Positions 1 to 13,169 of a stretch of 64,000 bases of DNA are shown piece after piece. Each line of letters starts with the position of its first letter. Within the stretch, counting starts at the first letter, position 1. The translations under genes were made by a program, and so were the position numbers. The stretch is from Lepas anatifera (taxonomy: Eukaryota; Arthropoda; Thecostraca; Lepadidae), in assembly GCA_034440635.1 (NCBI GenBank), contig JAOTON010000057.1:1-64000 (forward strand). Direction: 5' to 3'. Below the pieces are notes generated by a model. The model was not told the DNA's origin and made no database searches. It was given only the letters and a program-made list of their open reading frames with translations.

Positions 1-358
1 CTTCCTAAAATTTAACCCATCCAAGGTTTCGTACACAAAAACAGTCTTTGACATGAACATTATAAAATTGCTTACTTAGGAGCCAGGGTTTCAGACAATG
101 CAAGCTGCTGAAGGTGATGTGGCGCATTTACAATCGGGTTTGGTTTCAGGAAGCAGTCTTCGGAAAAAATCCTCAAATTCAGACCTTTCACTCTCCTTAG
201 GCTTATACCACTGATAAGCTGAACATAATCTCTTTTGAAGTTGAACTCAGTTATAAACATCAGTGCAGCTGTGACCCCTGGCACTGTTCCGATAGTGAGG
301 CTCTTGGTTCTCTGATATCATACATGCATTGTCAGATTTGTGCTTCATTCTATATCAC
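1..358. other. Unassigned sequence at window start
   Basis: I see no recognisable gene, repeat or structured element here. A 70-codon minus-strand reading frame at 72-284 has no motif I recognise and no clear splice sites. Confidence 0.5.
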
Positions 359-526
359 TGTGCTCCACCCGGATGTCGGTGTGCTCCGCCCGGATGTCGG
401 TGTGCTCCGCCCGGATGTCGGTGTGCTCTGCCCGGATGTCGGTGTGCTCCGCCCGGATGTCGGTGTGCTCCGCCCGGATGTCGGTGTGCTCCGCCCGGAT
501 GTCGGTGTGCTCCGCCCGGCGGCCGG
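359..526. repeat. 21-bp minisatellite, about 8 copies
   Basis: The unit is TGTGCTCCGCCCGGATGTCGG cut to 20 bases (TGTGCTCCGCCCGGATGTCG) plus one G. It repeats head to tail about eight times with very few differences. Because 21 is a multiple of three and the unit lacks stops, several frames stay open; these are not genes. Confidence 0.95.
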
Positions 527-2343
527 GGCACAGCCCCAACCGCTAACTATCGGTAGGACGTGCGCTCTCTAAAACCTCCATACTTTTTCGGTAGTCGGAT
601 GCCGACCTTATTATTTCATAAATGTAAAGAAGGTGCTTCCTGATCATTTGGAATTATTTCCTAGCTGATCCTGCTTGTACTTTTAGACAGCGTAAGGGGA
701 AATGATTTCTGTGAATTTTATTTACAGAACATATCGTTTTTCAAACGACCTCGCTGTGGTTTTTGTTAATCAGCTAGAGTCCTATTTTTGGAACCCGGAG
801 GTCGCAGCTGCCGCAAAGTGTACACTGATATGCTTACACTATGGGTGGCTAGACGTGAGCATTTGTTATTCCATTTTAAAGTCATGCCATTATTTTTAGA
901 AAGATTCCGGTGCATAGTGACATGGAAAAGTTCATGTTTCAGCATCCATGAAATCGACGCAGCACGCCAAAAGGGGAATACTGACATTTTGCTGTTTTCT
1001 TATTAATTCTGAAACGTATCGTGTACATTTGAAGAATTTCTGAAAAACACTTTTTGAGGAGTTTCATCTTGTTTTTAGACCCACTGCATCACTGTGCAGG
1101 GGCCCTCTTATCATATGCGTCTGAAAAGGTGGAGGGCCAGGGGAACTTCCCTCCACCCCCCCGCCCCTCCCCGCCGCCTACGGCCATTTTTCATCAAGAG
1201 CTTCCCAATTCCAGCCAAATGGGGAAGAAATCGAACAACCGTGTAGCCAAGCAGAGCGGAAAGCAGCAATAAGTCGAAATCCGACTGGTGTTTGGTTCTG
1301 GTGGTGAAAGTCTCTTGAAGATGGACTGGCCCCTTGCTTTTTTGCCAGTGGCAACGCTGATGTCTGTTATATACCAGCATCCAACAGGAGCACGCAACAG
1401 GCAGCACGCTATTGCTTGCGTGGGGCGCGCAATCCACACTGTGTACACGTGTCTGCTTCGACTCAAATCCCTCAGGGGCAACCACATTTCTCTCGATCCT
1501 GGTCTCCGTGCTTATCATTTCGTAAATAGCAGGTCTGCAGTGGAGAAAGCTCTGCCGAGCGGCCAGTGAGCTCACAGGGACAGCAGAGCAGGTGGTATTA
1601 GTATTAAAAAGCAAGCGTGAAAAGTTGTCAGATCAGGGTGTCTTGTGTTGTCAGGTTTCAGAACACCAAGGTGAGGCAGAAACTGCGTTATGTGTTTAGA
1701 AATGCTGCAATCGTTATCAGAATCGTAATTTATTCTAAAGAATTCCACGTCAAGGGCTTTCATTCTTGTACGTCAATAAATCAGAGACAAAAGGTGGTAG
1801 CTGGGATGCAAGTACACATCGAGTTACCCATAGTACACAATCTACTTGCTACTTCCGGACAGTGCAACATCTGCTGCACATTCTACCAGGTTTCACATCC
1901 TGCGGGCCGTCTATTTATGCACTCTTATGCACTCAGCCTTTTAGTGATTTTCGTCAGTCATCAAGGACTCAACTTCAAAATGGTTACTGACTCTGATCCG
2001 AAAACAGCTATCCCAGCGGACCGAAAAGCAAGAAGAGGGAACAGCCTCTGCGCAATCGTGATTACGGGGGATGGCACACTTCGGAATTACGACAGAAAAA
2101 CAATTATACGTACCTACCATTAATAGTCGGTCAATCGAGTTGAATATTCTTTATTTACGTGTGTGTTCCAGGCCACACGCATTTTGCGGAGTGGCCTGAT
2201 GTAGTAGAATAAATAAAAATAAATGAATAAACAAATCTTACACGTAGCCTCGCACAACCAAAGTAAAGTTACAAACAAACTCTACATCCCCTATCCCCGC
2301 AATCCGACAACTACATCAACACAGTAGTCGCCATCCGATCCAC
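527..2343. other. No recognised gene
   Basis: Reading frames of up to 168 codons occur on both strands (for example 1111-1614 minus and 1617-2123 plus). They show no domain, no signal peptide and no convincing splice borders. Nothing is assigned. Confidence 0.5.
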
Positions 2344-2549
2344 CCAGCATCGCTGTCACCCTGAACCTGAGACCAGCATCACTGTCACCCTGAACCTGAG
2401 ACCAGCATCACTGTCACCCTGAACCTGAGACCAGCATCACTGTCACCCTGAATCTGAGACCAGCATCACTGTCACCCTGAACCTGAGACCAGCATCACTG
2501 TCACCCTGAACCTGAGACCAGCATCGCTGTCACCCTGAACCTGAGACCA
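2344..2549. repeat. 29-bp minisatellite, about 7 copies
   Basis: The unit reads GACCAGCATCACTGTCACCC followed by TGAACCTGA. It repeats seven times, nearly perfectly, and decays at the right edge (position 2550 onwards). Confidence 0.95.
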
Positions 2550-5500
2550 GTACCGCTCTCAACCCTGCTCTGAAGGGCTCTGCTCCCGGTTCCAGTCAAC
2601 ATCCTGTCTGGATCTTTGCAAAAGAGAGAACAAAAGTACTGCGACATCAATTCCTGACACACAAACCAAAAAATCCATAGAGATCTACTATAACTAGAGA
2701 GGACAGGAATGATTAGGGGGCAATTAGGAATTATTGTCATAATGACATCACCACAAGTAATCAGGTTATCACCTTAAACTAACTTAGCCTACCTAAAACT
2801 CATCGCATTTTAGTTCCTTGCCATGCTTCGACCTTATTCCTTGGAGAAAAGTTTTAAGTGTTGTCCTAATTGAACCCAAATAAGATAATCGTTGGATAGT
2901 TGCTGGATAAAAACGGGCCCCGCTGGTGGACACGATCCCTGTCCCCTAACATTAGAAAATGTTACACATCTGCTGCGTCTTCGTACCTTCCCTGATTCCC
3001 GAAGAAGCTCAGCGATGTCGCTTTAAACGCCCCCAATGTTGGTGAATTAGGCAGTCGCCCTACGTTCGAACGGATAGCTCAGGCACAGTATTTCAGATAA
3101 GAGTAGATCATGTTGAAATCTTCGTGGTCATACGCCGACTCACTAAATTATATCGAACCTTTTCTAAATATTTTTTGACTAACTTAAGACATATTTCTCT
3201 TAAAATTCCAGTAGCGTATAGTGAGTGGAGATATACGCAATCACTTCCACCTATCCCAGCCTCCACATTTTCCAGTCCACGAACGCAGGCCCAGGAAATT
3301 GTGGTGTTGTGGACTTCGCAGTAAACGTGACAAATGCCTCAGGGAAATGACTGCAAAATATCTAGCCTGATGCCAGAGACCGTTTTTAGAGCACGATTCG
3401 CTTTCGCCAGCCCAGGCTGTGATAAGGTAGCCAAAGAAAGCTGGGCTCATATTTTCCTTCCTTCCACTCTGGCTGCTATTCATTGTCGGTTACCAGCAAC
3501 CAGGTGCGGACGCGGCATGCTAGTTTCTTTTTCTTTCTTCCGTTCGCTCCTCACTTGTTCATGCGCCGTTTACACATCCATGCGCCGAGTTAAGGCGCTT
3601 GTCATTGCGGAGGCCCGGTCATTATTTCTGGGACAAAAACACAGGCGAGCACCGGATGTAAGTATGTCATGCTCGGTGGCCGCGTATTTCTGCTCTATAT
3701 GCTGAAGACAAAGGTGGCTGGTGAGTTGGGAGCGGCGTTAGGAGTGTGAGTGGTGCTCCGAAGCTGTAAAACATGTCGCAGCTGGGTTGCACATGACGCT
3801 GGGGGTATATTAACCGTTGCGCTGCCAGTGCGGAGCAGCTTCTGGTTCCACCGGCGGAGAGAAAGCAATACACCGTATTAAAGACCAATGAGCGACGTTT
3901 GTGTGGTCAAATCGACCTCTGGGCATCTGAAAAAAATGAACAAAATGCACCTATACTCCGTTTATCTTCACTTTCTCAGGTCACAATTTTCAATAATAAA
4001 CAGTTAAAGGGAATAGAATGCTTCTCGTAATTGAAAATATTCTTTATGCAGTGGTAAATCCCGGACTTTATTTCAGCAGGGGGGATCTCGAACTTCCCCC
4101 ACCACTGCCTCGGATCAGCCTCCTGCTAAGCAGCTTACAGTATCTTGTATCTGCGACTGTATTTATGTACAAAAGAAATGAAAATTAAAAAAACACATTT
4201 TCCGCCTTTAATCATTCAAAACAACAACATCGCCTTTTTTACTGCCCTCGGTTGACACCCAAGCCATCACGTGTAACTACGAAGCTCAGCCGAGGCGGCG
4301 GCCTGCGATATCTACCGTGGCAAAGGTGTTGGCGGCATTTCTAACATTTATCACGTGATACGCGTTGCCAGATAGGAAGGGATTCCTTTATGGCTTAAAT
4401 CTAGACATGGTGTCCTTTATTTAGAACTTGAAGGGGTGCGTAGGTTAAATATAGAGGGCTTTGGGAGAGATGAGACATGCTGATAGCGGTTTCGCGACAC
4501 GCTCTACAAAGCTGCATCTCAGTTCAAAACCCATTAGGCATATAAGTGGAATATTCCATTGAAAGGGAATGCGCCTTCTTCGTAATGGGATTTGAACTGA
4601 TATAGCCATGTGACAGAGCATGCCGAGAAACAGGTTGTTGGAAATTGCATGCGCCCCAAAACCTACCGTTTGCGGAGAAAACAGATAAAAACTGACCGCC
4701 CATCGGGCCCCTCCCCACGGGGTGGTGACGTGGTATTAGGTGACCTTGGGAACGTGACATCATGTTCAGCCTCTGCTGCGCGGATGCATATTTCTCGCTT
4801 GAACCTAGTTAAAACCTACGTGCCGACCAAAAATTTGGTACTGGTGCCTGTAAATGGTTGCTTCAATGACGTGTTTGAAACGTGAAATACATTTTAAGAT
4901 ATCAAGAAAGATGGAAGAAATTAACAGCGTTAATTTCGACCCTAATATGAGCCTCTTTTAGCTAAAACTGCTTTATTTGTATTATTATTCATCAGAGAGC
5001 TTCAATCCGACTCAAAGCGTTACCAGATCGTTACAACACGCGGATATGAAAACTTTTTACCTCCAGTAAGAGGTCCGAAAAATAATTTACTTTCCCCAAC
5101 GGAGATTAGTTTTTTCCCCGAGATCTGGTAGTTTCCTCGAACTAAAAGTGTTTTTAGAGTCTAGCAAAAAAGAAACCTATTAACCCCAGGTCACAGAATG
5201 AGTAGGTGTGATAACAAATATTCATACAATATTATGTTGAGTAGATCAATTGCATATATATGGGTATTTGCATCAGTTTTGAAAATGTTGAATCTTCTGG
5301 TTACCGAGATTTTCCCGAGCTAAGTTGGCAGGATTGGGGTTTTTCTTACCTTTGCCTCCAGCAGAGAAACTATAAATGATACCCAATATTGGAGGTGTTA
5401 GCCATTGTTCAGCAGAAGTGAGACCGAGTTCATTATTTTCAATAAAAATTTCACCAAAACCATTTAGTTTGAAATTGGAGCAAGGTGCCACACCCCCTTA

Positions 5501-5559
5501 AGCTGGCCATAAGAAATAATCCTTAAAAGTGCTTTCCCGACACACCACCCAACAAGTTG
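2550..5559. other. No recognised gene; scattered E-box palindrome
   Basis: No gene or repeat family was recognised over this 3 kb. A perfect TCACGTGA E-box palindrome lies near 4352-4359, and a TCACGTGT copy lies about 85 bp upstream. These short sites could be chance. Confidence 0.4.
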
Positions 5560-5760
5560 TGCGACTCATGAGTCAGAGTCGGAGTTTAACTCAAATTCCG
5601 ACTCGTTCGACTCAGAGTTGAGTTGAATTGAGTCAGAAAAAATTAGACAGGTGAGTTGAGTTGAGTTGAGTTGGTTCACACCACGTTAATGAGTTGAGTT
5701 GAGTTGAGTTGTGAAGACAGCGAGTCAAATGAGTTGAAGACAAAAGTTGACTCATAATGT
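5560..5760. repeat. GAGTT-type short-period satellite, copy 1
   Basis: Dense, imperfect repeats of GAGTT and GAGTC (for example GAGTTGAGTTGAGTTGAGTT) on the plus strand, with a few inverted copies (ACTCAACTC type). A second block of the same kind lies at 7205-7375, so the two blocks bracket about 1.4 kb of AT-rich DNA. Confidence 0.85.
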
Positions 5761-7204
5761 AAATATGTTGAATAAGTTTGAATTTGCCTACCTTTTGGAA
5801 ATCCCCTTTGAATACCTTTCCCTCCAGAGTTTCAATTGTTTCAATCAAAGTTTTAATTTGTTTCAATATATCAAATTAATTATACGGTTCAATTTCTTAT
5901 TTTAAAGGCCCATTCGGTCTGAAGAAATCCCCATGCACAAATAATACATGTACTCGAAAAATTAAATAGGCTCCTATCTCTGGCCTTGTCTTAAACATTT
6001 CAAGAGGTGGAATGCACTGCGAAATGCATTTCAAATATCTCAAAAACTCCTCGTCATCAATGTCTAGTATTATATATTTTCAACAACCACCACTCACAGT
6101 TATACACTCAAACGTTCCACCACCACTCCAACATAAAAAGAATAACTACAGGCAAAAGAGTGGGCAATTGCTGTCTTTGAAGAACAAATTTAGTCAAGGA
6201 TAAGATCAAGCTAAAGTAGCTTCAAGGCAAAACATTGTAGAAGTAACGTAATAATTAACAAAGTGATGTGAATACTTCTAAACTACATATGGAATCGTTT
6301 CTTTTGTCTTAAATGCGCCGTCTACAGCTACTGCTTTAATTTTACCTATTAAAAGCAGTTCTTACTGTTAGCACAGAAAAGTTTGAGCTCTGATTTGACA
6401 AAATATTGAAATACCATTATTGCGTGAATCAGACGAATTATGTCTTGCTACTGGTTGTGTCCGTATTTTATTTGGAATGCAGTATACATATTATCAAACT
6501 GCTCCCATTTTGAAGTGTGATAGGTAGGTACGTGGTGTATTGAACGTTTTCAAGCTGAAAATTGTATTGGGTTTAAAAATATGAATGTATTTAATGCAAC
6601 ACGATGATAAAATTGTCATTTCTATTGTCCTATGGTATTGATATGGTATACTATTTCCTAGGTTTTTCTGTAGTTCTTAGAATTTGCATTTGCAACTAAG
6701 TACTCTAGTAATTATAGCGTAGATTTTGTTTCAGCTCATGGCATAGGAATGTTTCATTTAGTAGAATTATCTAGCATCGTTCTTTAACAGAAACAAAAAG
6801 CATTACCGTTATCATTCCTGAAAATACAGTTTAGATCATGTTTTTTTTAGCTGGACCTTTTTTGATAGTATGGAGGTGAAATTATTTGCCTATTTTGTTG
6901 TAACCTTAACCCATTTAAGTTCCTTTCCATTCCATGCACCTGGTTAAACATGCAAGGCTTCTTTCAGAAATCATTGCAACATAGTGTGGCAGCTTTATCT
7001 GTCAGTGACAGTCTGGAAGAATAAAAAAAGATATCCATGGTTCTTGGCTATAATTAATTTTTAATGTTTCAATTAATTTATCTACCATCTATTAATCTTC
7101 ATTTTCCTATAGGTATGACTTTCTGTACAGCTTGTCTTTTAGTGGTTTACTAATTTATTATTTACTTATATTATTTATCCTTTATTTATATATTTTGAAA
7201 CTAT
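5761..7204. other. AT-rich DNA between two GAGTT satellites
   Basis: AT-rich sequence without a recognisable gene. It may be the interior of a non-autonomous element whose ends carry the GAGTT repeats, but I found no inverted termini or target duplication that would prove it. Confidence 0.35.
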
Positions 7205-7375
7205 GTCGAAGTTTGAGTTGAGTTCAGTCGTGAGTTGAGTCGGAGTTGAGTCGGGATGATTTAGCATTGAGTCGGAGTTAAGTCAGCTCACTGAACTCTC
7301 GACAATGAGTTGAGTCAGATTTGAGTTGACCACTCTCAGCACATGAGTTGAGTTGAGCCGACTCAAGAAAATTTT
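7205..7375. repeat. GAGTT-type short-period satellite, copy 2
   Basis: Same GAGTT/GAGTC motif mix as the block at 5560-5760, more diverged, ending at GAGTTGAGCCGACTC. Confidence 0.8.
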
Positions 7376-7766
7376 GAAACGCACAATTCGGCCACCCAGA
7401 ACAGTTGTCGGTGCGACGAGTCAGCACCGCCGGCCCTCAGTGCAATGGCATGTATTGCAGATACAGCTGTGTCGCTACACGACGCCATCAGCCGCCGCAC
7501 CGTGTGCACTGTGCGGTGAATGCCCACATGCCGCTCAGGCGTCGGTGTCGGCGGTGTTGCGAAAACGGTTTTCTTTGCGGTCGCTATTTGAAAACTTTGA
7601 GTTGCATCCACTATCCGTGATGCAGAAATAACGTAGGAACAGTTATCTGAAACAAACGCAGTTTTCACATTATCATTGGAAATACCCATGCGTCACATAA
7701 ACTGGTATTAGTTTTGATAGAGCAAAACACATTTCCGGTTCAGCGCAAGTTTCATTATTTCAACTC

Positions 7767-8749
7767 TTAACCCGCGCCCCGGGGGGTCTCAAGCCACCTT
7801 CACCCTGGTGGGGGGGTGTTTGAACACCCCCTCAACCTCGGCCCCTCTGCGGGATAGTGAACGAAACGCGAAAGCTGGTGGATAGCTCATACAAATTCAT
7901 GAAGAATCTATATCAGTCACTTATTGTGACAATATTGAGGTCATGGCAGGTCAAGGAAGGTGGGACTTTGAATAATGTTTTTGGGCTTTAGCGTCTGACA
8001 GAGTTGAGTTAGAATCATTTTTAGGCACCACTCGCTTCCTCTCGTCACGGCAAATCGAATTATGTACATGACCATACTAGGTCAAAGCACAAAAATAACC
8101 TGACCTCAGGTCAGGTCAAGGTCACTCTTTAGCCTAGCATAGTCAATATGCATATCAATCGATTCGCAAAAGCAATCAGAACGCAATGATATAATAAAAT
8201 CTGTATCACCATTTCATGCAAAGGTATTGACCCAAGTCTGAAAACTTCTTAAATAGCCCCAGGTAACCTCTCAGAGGTCACAGGTCAAAAATTGCAACAT
8301 TAACCTGGGAACGGGCCCATGATACTACGATTTGGAGAAGATGAAGGCATTCTCAGCTGTATCTACACAAATACAGCCCAATTTCTGTTTTCCCATGTAT
8401 TTCCAATGGAGATGTCATGGTCCGTACTTGACCTTAGGTCATCGATATGAAAAATCTAGAATATATGTTGTAGCATTTGGTAGGCCCAGGTATATGGTGT
8501 AAGTTTCAATCCGATAGATTCACGCATTTCTTACTTATGCCACTTCAAACATTTTTTGAGGTGAGGTCGCTTGACCTGGACTGGTGACCTGACCTGAAAT
8601 GACCCAATCTTAAAATTTTGGAGAAAGTTGCAAAATTGATCAAGAACAAGGTGTGCCAAGTACGGCGGCGTGAAGCGCCGCCGTTTTTTCGTACCGCCAG
8701 GAAGACCCGAGGGGGGTGTTCAGACACGTCCACTGGGGCGAGGGGTTAA
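7767..8749. mobile_element. TTAA-flanked non-autonomous DNA transposon (copy A, complete)
   Basis: TTAA lies at both ends (7767-7770 and 8746-8749), followed inward by GC-rich inverted ends (TTAACCCGCGCCCC on the left; TTAACCCCTCGCCCC on the reverse complement of the right). The interior has no ORF of note and is rich in AGGTCA/TGACCT motifs, including AGGTCAGGTCAAGGTCA near 8107. TTAA duplication is typical of piggyBac and Kolobok superfamilies; which one cannot be told without a transposase. Related copies or pieces lie at 9578, 12365, 30708, 34769, 35711 and 42804. Confidence 0.75.
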
Positions 8750-8914
8750 AGTGAGTGTCCCCTTTTTATAATTGTTTTTAGACTGAGACAGCAGTTTTGT
8801 AGACCGTGCTGCTCTCTGAATAAAATTTTTGCAAGCTTTAGCGATCAAAGTAAAAGGGCTTACTTCCTCATTTTAAACCATGAAATAATCCCTTTCTTTC
8901 TGACAGCGCATGTC

Positions 8915-9041
8915 ACGTGATAATTGTTGACAAATGGCATGGCCACGCAACCTTACATGTTGCAAGCCGCCGGAAGTTGCCAGATTCGTGATGACACGCG
9001 GTGTTTGGGTCAACTTAGACAAGGCAAGATCTACAACAATG
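8915..9041 (+). promoter_or_regulatory. Possible promoter/exon 1 of the alpha-tubulin gene (ATG at a splice donor)
   Basis: The tubulin exon at 28380 starts with the second codon, so exon 1 must end with ATG directly before a GT donor. The best such site I found upstream is ATG at 9039-9041 followed by GTAAGA, in the context ACAACAATGG, which suits translation start. Just upstream is GCCGCCGGAAGT (an ETS-type site common in housekeeping promoters) and a TCACGTGA E-box. Against it: the intron would be 19 kb, two other ATGs precede it, and short matches of this kind arise by chance. Confidence 0.25.
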
Positions 9042-9577
9042 GTAAGACAAGCGGCGGTATCCTTGTTTTGAGCGATTTGAGGCGGAAACAGAATGCGGTT
9101 TCCTGATTTTCAGATCTGTTTTGTCCGTAAACTGTTCCTTTTAGAATTTCGCCAGAGTGTTCTATTCCCTTTAATCTTAAGGTCGGGGGTGTGAGGGCTT
9201 AATATTACGAATAACGATAGTGTGCAGGCAGGGGCGGATCCAGGTGGACGGTTCAGAGGGAGGGGGCAGCGGGGCCCGAAATCGTGAAGAAGCATGTTTT
9301 TTTAAAGAAAATCGTCAAAAACCGGCCAGTATGGGGAGAAATAATTGCCCAGTTTGACCCCTTCCCCCTGGATATGCCAGTGTGTATTGGCCAGTATGAG
9401 ATTTAATGCGTGTATGGTGACAAGATCATACTGATTTACTTCCGTATTTGAAGATGTTCCATAATATGTGTTAATTCAGCCGTGTCGCTGGACTTTTTGT
9501 TTTTAGTGTTTTTTTACGGAGGCCCGGGTAGTCCCTGGCTATAAAGGACTCTCGCAAGAAAATCTGCGTTTCCTTCT

Positions 9578-9835
9578 TTAACCCTCGCCCCGGTGAGGGC
9601 TGTTTGGCGACCGCCCGTTTTTACAAAAAAATGGCTGCGCGAAGCGCTGCCGTACTTAGTACACCTTATTCTTGATTAATTTTGCAACTTTCCCAAAATT
9701 TTAAGGTCAGGTCACCTCAGGTCAGGTCACCAGTGCAAGACACGTGACCTCGCCTCCAAAAAAGTTTAAGATAGCATAAGTAAGAACAGGGTTAATCTAT
9801 CCAATTGAAACTCAAATCACATAATCACATTAATA
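9578..9835. mobile_element. TTAA element fragment (copy B, left end only)
   Basis: Starts at TTAACCCTCGCCCCGG and matches the end region of the element at 7767-8749, including the AGGTCAGGTCACC motif and the stretch AAAAAAGTTTAAGATAGCAT shared with the copy at 30708. It breaks off near 9835 without a right end. Confidence 0.65.
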
Positions 9836-10041
9836 CCGATGGCCAATCAGCGCTAGAACCTTGTGACGTCACACTTCTGCTGTCATCCCTGCTTCTCAAG
9901 TTACGTCAAACTTTGCCTTTTCCTAGAAGGTTTGAAGGACTCCTGTGGGCTTGTGTGGTGCCCCCGTCCAGAGGTGGACATTCTGAAGTGCACCCCCTGC
10001 TCCACCTTCTCTCAATAATATTAATATTAGGCTCTGAGCTG

Positions 10042-10072
10042 CCTCTCTCTCTCTCTCTCTCTCACTCACTCA

Positions 10073-10110
<38 letters not shown>
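10042..10110. repeat. (CT)n microsatellite
   Basis: Two CT runs separated by a short CTCACTCACTCACTC interruption. Confidence 0.97.
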
Positions 10111-10113
<3 letters not shown>

Positions 10114-10740
10114 CACATTCTGGGCCGATCACTGGATAACTGGATAACGCTCCAGCAGGCGTTGATCCAGTGAGCACCCCCACCCCTTGACCGAAGTTCT
10201 GGATCCGCGCCTGTTCAGCCCCGAACGCAATTGATTACAAACGCGGTGTCTTGCTGCGGCTTTTTTCATCGCTCCGGATGAGCTTGGCTTGGAAGTCTCT
10301 GCGATGAAAATCTGTCGCTGCATCCAGTTTGCTGTCGTGCTTTCCTTCGCCTTGGCTCGGAGTTCTCCTAATTGGCAGCAACAGCCAGTTCGTCTTGAAC
10401 GCCGCTGGGGCTCTCTCCCCTCCACCCTTGCACCTGTGCTCGGCGTGGTGCGCTTCCTCCACCGCTCATGCGACACTAATGGCGCTGCCGGCGTGTCACG
10501 CCACATTTGCGGCGCATCCGCCGCGCTGCGCTGATTCTGGCGCAGCTGCAGCAAAGCCAGCCGACGCAGCCCGGGGGCGTCACGCGCCGCAGTGAGCCAG
10601 TTCGGCCGGTACAGTACCGGGGCGGTACAGCGCTAAGAGCCGTGCCCCAGGCCAGTGACGGATCTAGGATTTCGTTAAGGGGGGCCCAGGCTCGGAGGGC
10701 GCCGAACCTGGGGGGCGCCGAACCTGAGGGGCGCCAATTT

Positions 10741-11274
10741 CAGTGGCGGATCTAGCCGGTCGGTTTGGGAGGAGCAAACCAAAGTCGAAAAGCAAAAAAA
10801 AACCTCACGCAGTAAAAAGCTGCGCTACCAATATCACTTGCCCGTTTGCCCGTAGAATAATAGAATTAGAATTGCCCGTAGAAGAAAAAGAGGCGAAAAG
10901 CCAAAAACACTTCACGGGGTGAAAAATATGGGCTCGAGATACTTCTTCCTATCCAAGGCTGGCTATACTATGACTTGCTATACTATGGAGGTCTGGCTAT
11001 ACTATAACTGAGAATTATTGATATTTACTCCATGATTCTGATGAAGGGCTGTGCCCGAATATATAATCTTCAGTGAGGGGACAGGCCAGGGAACATCTTA
11101 TCAACCTATGTTCTGTTTGATGTTGAGAGTTGGAACACCAAAATCTTGCTTATAAACTAAGAAGGAGTAAGGGAAAAAAGGAGGTCGATCGCTTTGGGGG
11201 CGAAAACGCAGTTTTGCCCCGAGCTTTTTCGTTTGGGGGAATGCCTTTTCCCCTCCCCCTTGGATCCGCCACTG
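10741..11274. mobile_element. hAT MITE with perfect 8-bp duplication
   Basis: Starts CAGTGGCGGATC and ends GGATCCGCCACTG. The flanking 8 bases are identical (GCCAATTT at 10733-10740 and 11275-11282). It shares most of its interior with the copy at 49532-49909. Positions 10975-11095 also match the arm of the 1-kb palindrome at 58756-59766. It lies inside the 9.2-kb element and is therefore younger than that insertion. Confidence 0.93.
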
Positions 11275-11579
11275 GCCAATTTAACACCCAAAAGGCGGCC
11301 AGTGTCAATGAAGAACGCGTTTAAAAAAGCATTTGTAAATGCTTATTTTCATGAAAGCTTCCTCTCAGTGAGGACATGTTCACGTTTACCATCGAGCATA
11401 TTTCGGGCCAGCTAACGACTGGTACCGTGGTAGAAAATGCTGAAAGCACCCACTGACACTAACTGAAGCACGATGAGCAAATAATACAGTTATATTCGGT
11501 CATGATAAAAACTGAGGTGTCATATCCACCACCTCCACTTATCACAGTTGTCCTGGCTAACGGTTCAATACCGAAATAC

Positions 11580-12340
11580 CCGATTGACGCTAACCTGAGC
11601 CTCATGGGCCGCAGAACCTCTGCGGGCCTGGGCCCCTGAGTTTTCGTTGACTTCGATGAGTTTATATCGAGTCCCCTCAGCTGATCTGGGACCGCTTTAG
11701 TTAACCAGGCTCTCACACTGAACTTGAAACCTATATGTCGCCGCTGAAGCCAGCCTTTTAGGCCCTTTTATTGATATAGGGCCCCTTCAACCGGTCCTGG
11801 GCCCTCTGAGCTAAAAGCTGGAGCTCTGAGCTCTGAGCCCCAAGCTGGATTAGTGTCCTTTAAGCTGGTCAGGGTCCCCTGGGTTGGTATTGTTTTCGTT
11901 TAACTGATATAGATCCCTTCAGCTTGTTTGGGGCCCGTTGTGCGTATCTTGGGACTAGTTCGTCGAGGCACCCAGCTAGTCTGGCCCTATTAGTTTTATG
12001 GGCCTTCTGAGCTTCTGCAGGTTCCCCCGGAGTGTCTGGGCACCATGAGTTAAAAATTGGACCCCTGGGTTAGTTTTGGGTTCCTGAGCTTATTTAGAAA
12101 CCATTTAAATAGGTAGGCACTCCACACTGGTCTTGAGAACCCTGTGTTGGAGCTGAGGTCAAATGAGCTCGTCGGCGGCCCTTATCTGGGGCCCCTTAAC
12201 TGGCACGGACCCCTCAGCTGATTTTGGAGACCCAAAATCCCTCCTACCGGATTCCACCCACGCCAGATTTCCTGACTCCCTGAGGGCCCCTGGGGGCCAT
12301 TGGGGATTTTTCCCGCGATCAGCGCTAGGGCCCCTCCCCC
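11580..12340. repeat. Degenerate GC-rich repeats (GGGCCCC..GAGCTG type)
   Basis: Recurring phrases such as GGGCCCCTTCAAC, GGCCCTCTGAGCT, GGGTCCCCTGGGTTGGT and GGGGCCCCTTAACTGGC occur every 25-40 bases. It looks like an old, heavily mutated minisatellite, part of the body of the 9.2-kb element. Confidence 0.6.
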
Positions 12341-12364
12341 GAGACAAAGCTTACAACATGTTTC

Positions 12365-13165
12365 TGTGTATATACTCTAGCATCTGCCAGAGTTGAGCTA
12401 GAATCATTTTTAGGCACACTTCGCTTCCTCTCGTTACGGCGAATCATCAAATAATGCATAATATGACTATACTAGGTCAAAACATAAAAATGACCTGACC
12501 TAAGGCTAGGTCAAGGTCGTCATCTAGCCTAGCATAGTCAGTATGCATATGAATCAACTCACAATAGCAATAAAAAATGGTATCAAAATACGGGTTTTAT
12601 CAATATTTCCTGCAAAGCAATTAACCCAAGTCTTAAAACCTGCTTAGGAAGCCCCAGATGAACTCTCAGAGGTAACATGTCTAAACTTGCAACATGAACC
12701 GATAAAGAGGCCAAGGATACAATGAATTGGGGAATCCGAAGGTATTCCAAGCGGCATCTGCAGACATAGAGCAATTTTTCGGCAAATTTCCGTTTTACCC
12801 CATGCATTTTTAATGGAGAGGTCATGATTCGTACCTGTCCCTAGGCCATCGATGGGAAAAATCCCGCAATAAATGTATTAGTACTTTTTGGGCCCATTAT
12901 ATGGTACAAGTTTGAATTCGATAGATTCACCCTTTTCTTACTTACGCCAACTTAAACATTTTTTGGGGTGAGGTCACTTGACCTGCACTGGTGACCTGAC
13001 CTGAGATGACGCAACCTTAAATTTTGAGGGAAAGTTGCGGAATTTATCAATGATAAGGTGTGACAAGTACTGTGTCGCTTGGCGCCGACGTTTTTTCGTG
13101 CCACTGGGAGACCTCGAGGGGGTGTTCAAGCACCCCCCCCAACGGGCCGGAACGGGGCTCGAATA
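12365..13165. mobile_element. TTAA element fragment (copy C)
   Basis: Colinear with 7985-8720 of copy A: GCCAGAGTTGAGCTAGAATC, TGACCTGACC motifs, AAATTTTGAGGGAAAGTTGC and the GTGTTCAAGCACCCCCC end. Both TTAA termini are missing or unrecognisable. It is nested in the 9.2-kb element. Confidence 0.7.
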
Positions 13166-13169
13166 CTCT

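Noticed and set aside
1111..1614. 167-codon minus-strand frame
   Set aside because: No recognisable motif; length is within what a 64-kb window yields by chance.
9229..10213. A hAT-like element with ends CAGGGGCGGATCCAGG and CTGGATCCGCGCCTG
   Set aside because: The ends look right but the flanking octamers (TGTGCAGG and TTCAGCCC) do not match, so the pairing is not supported.
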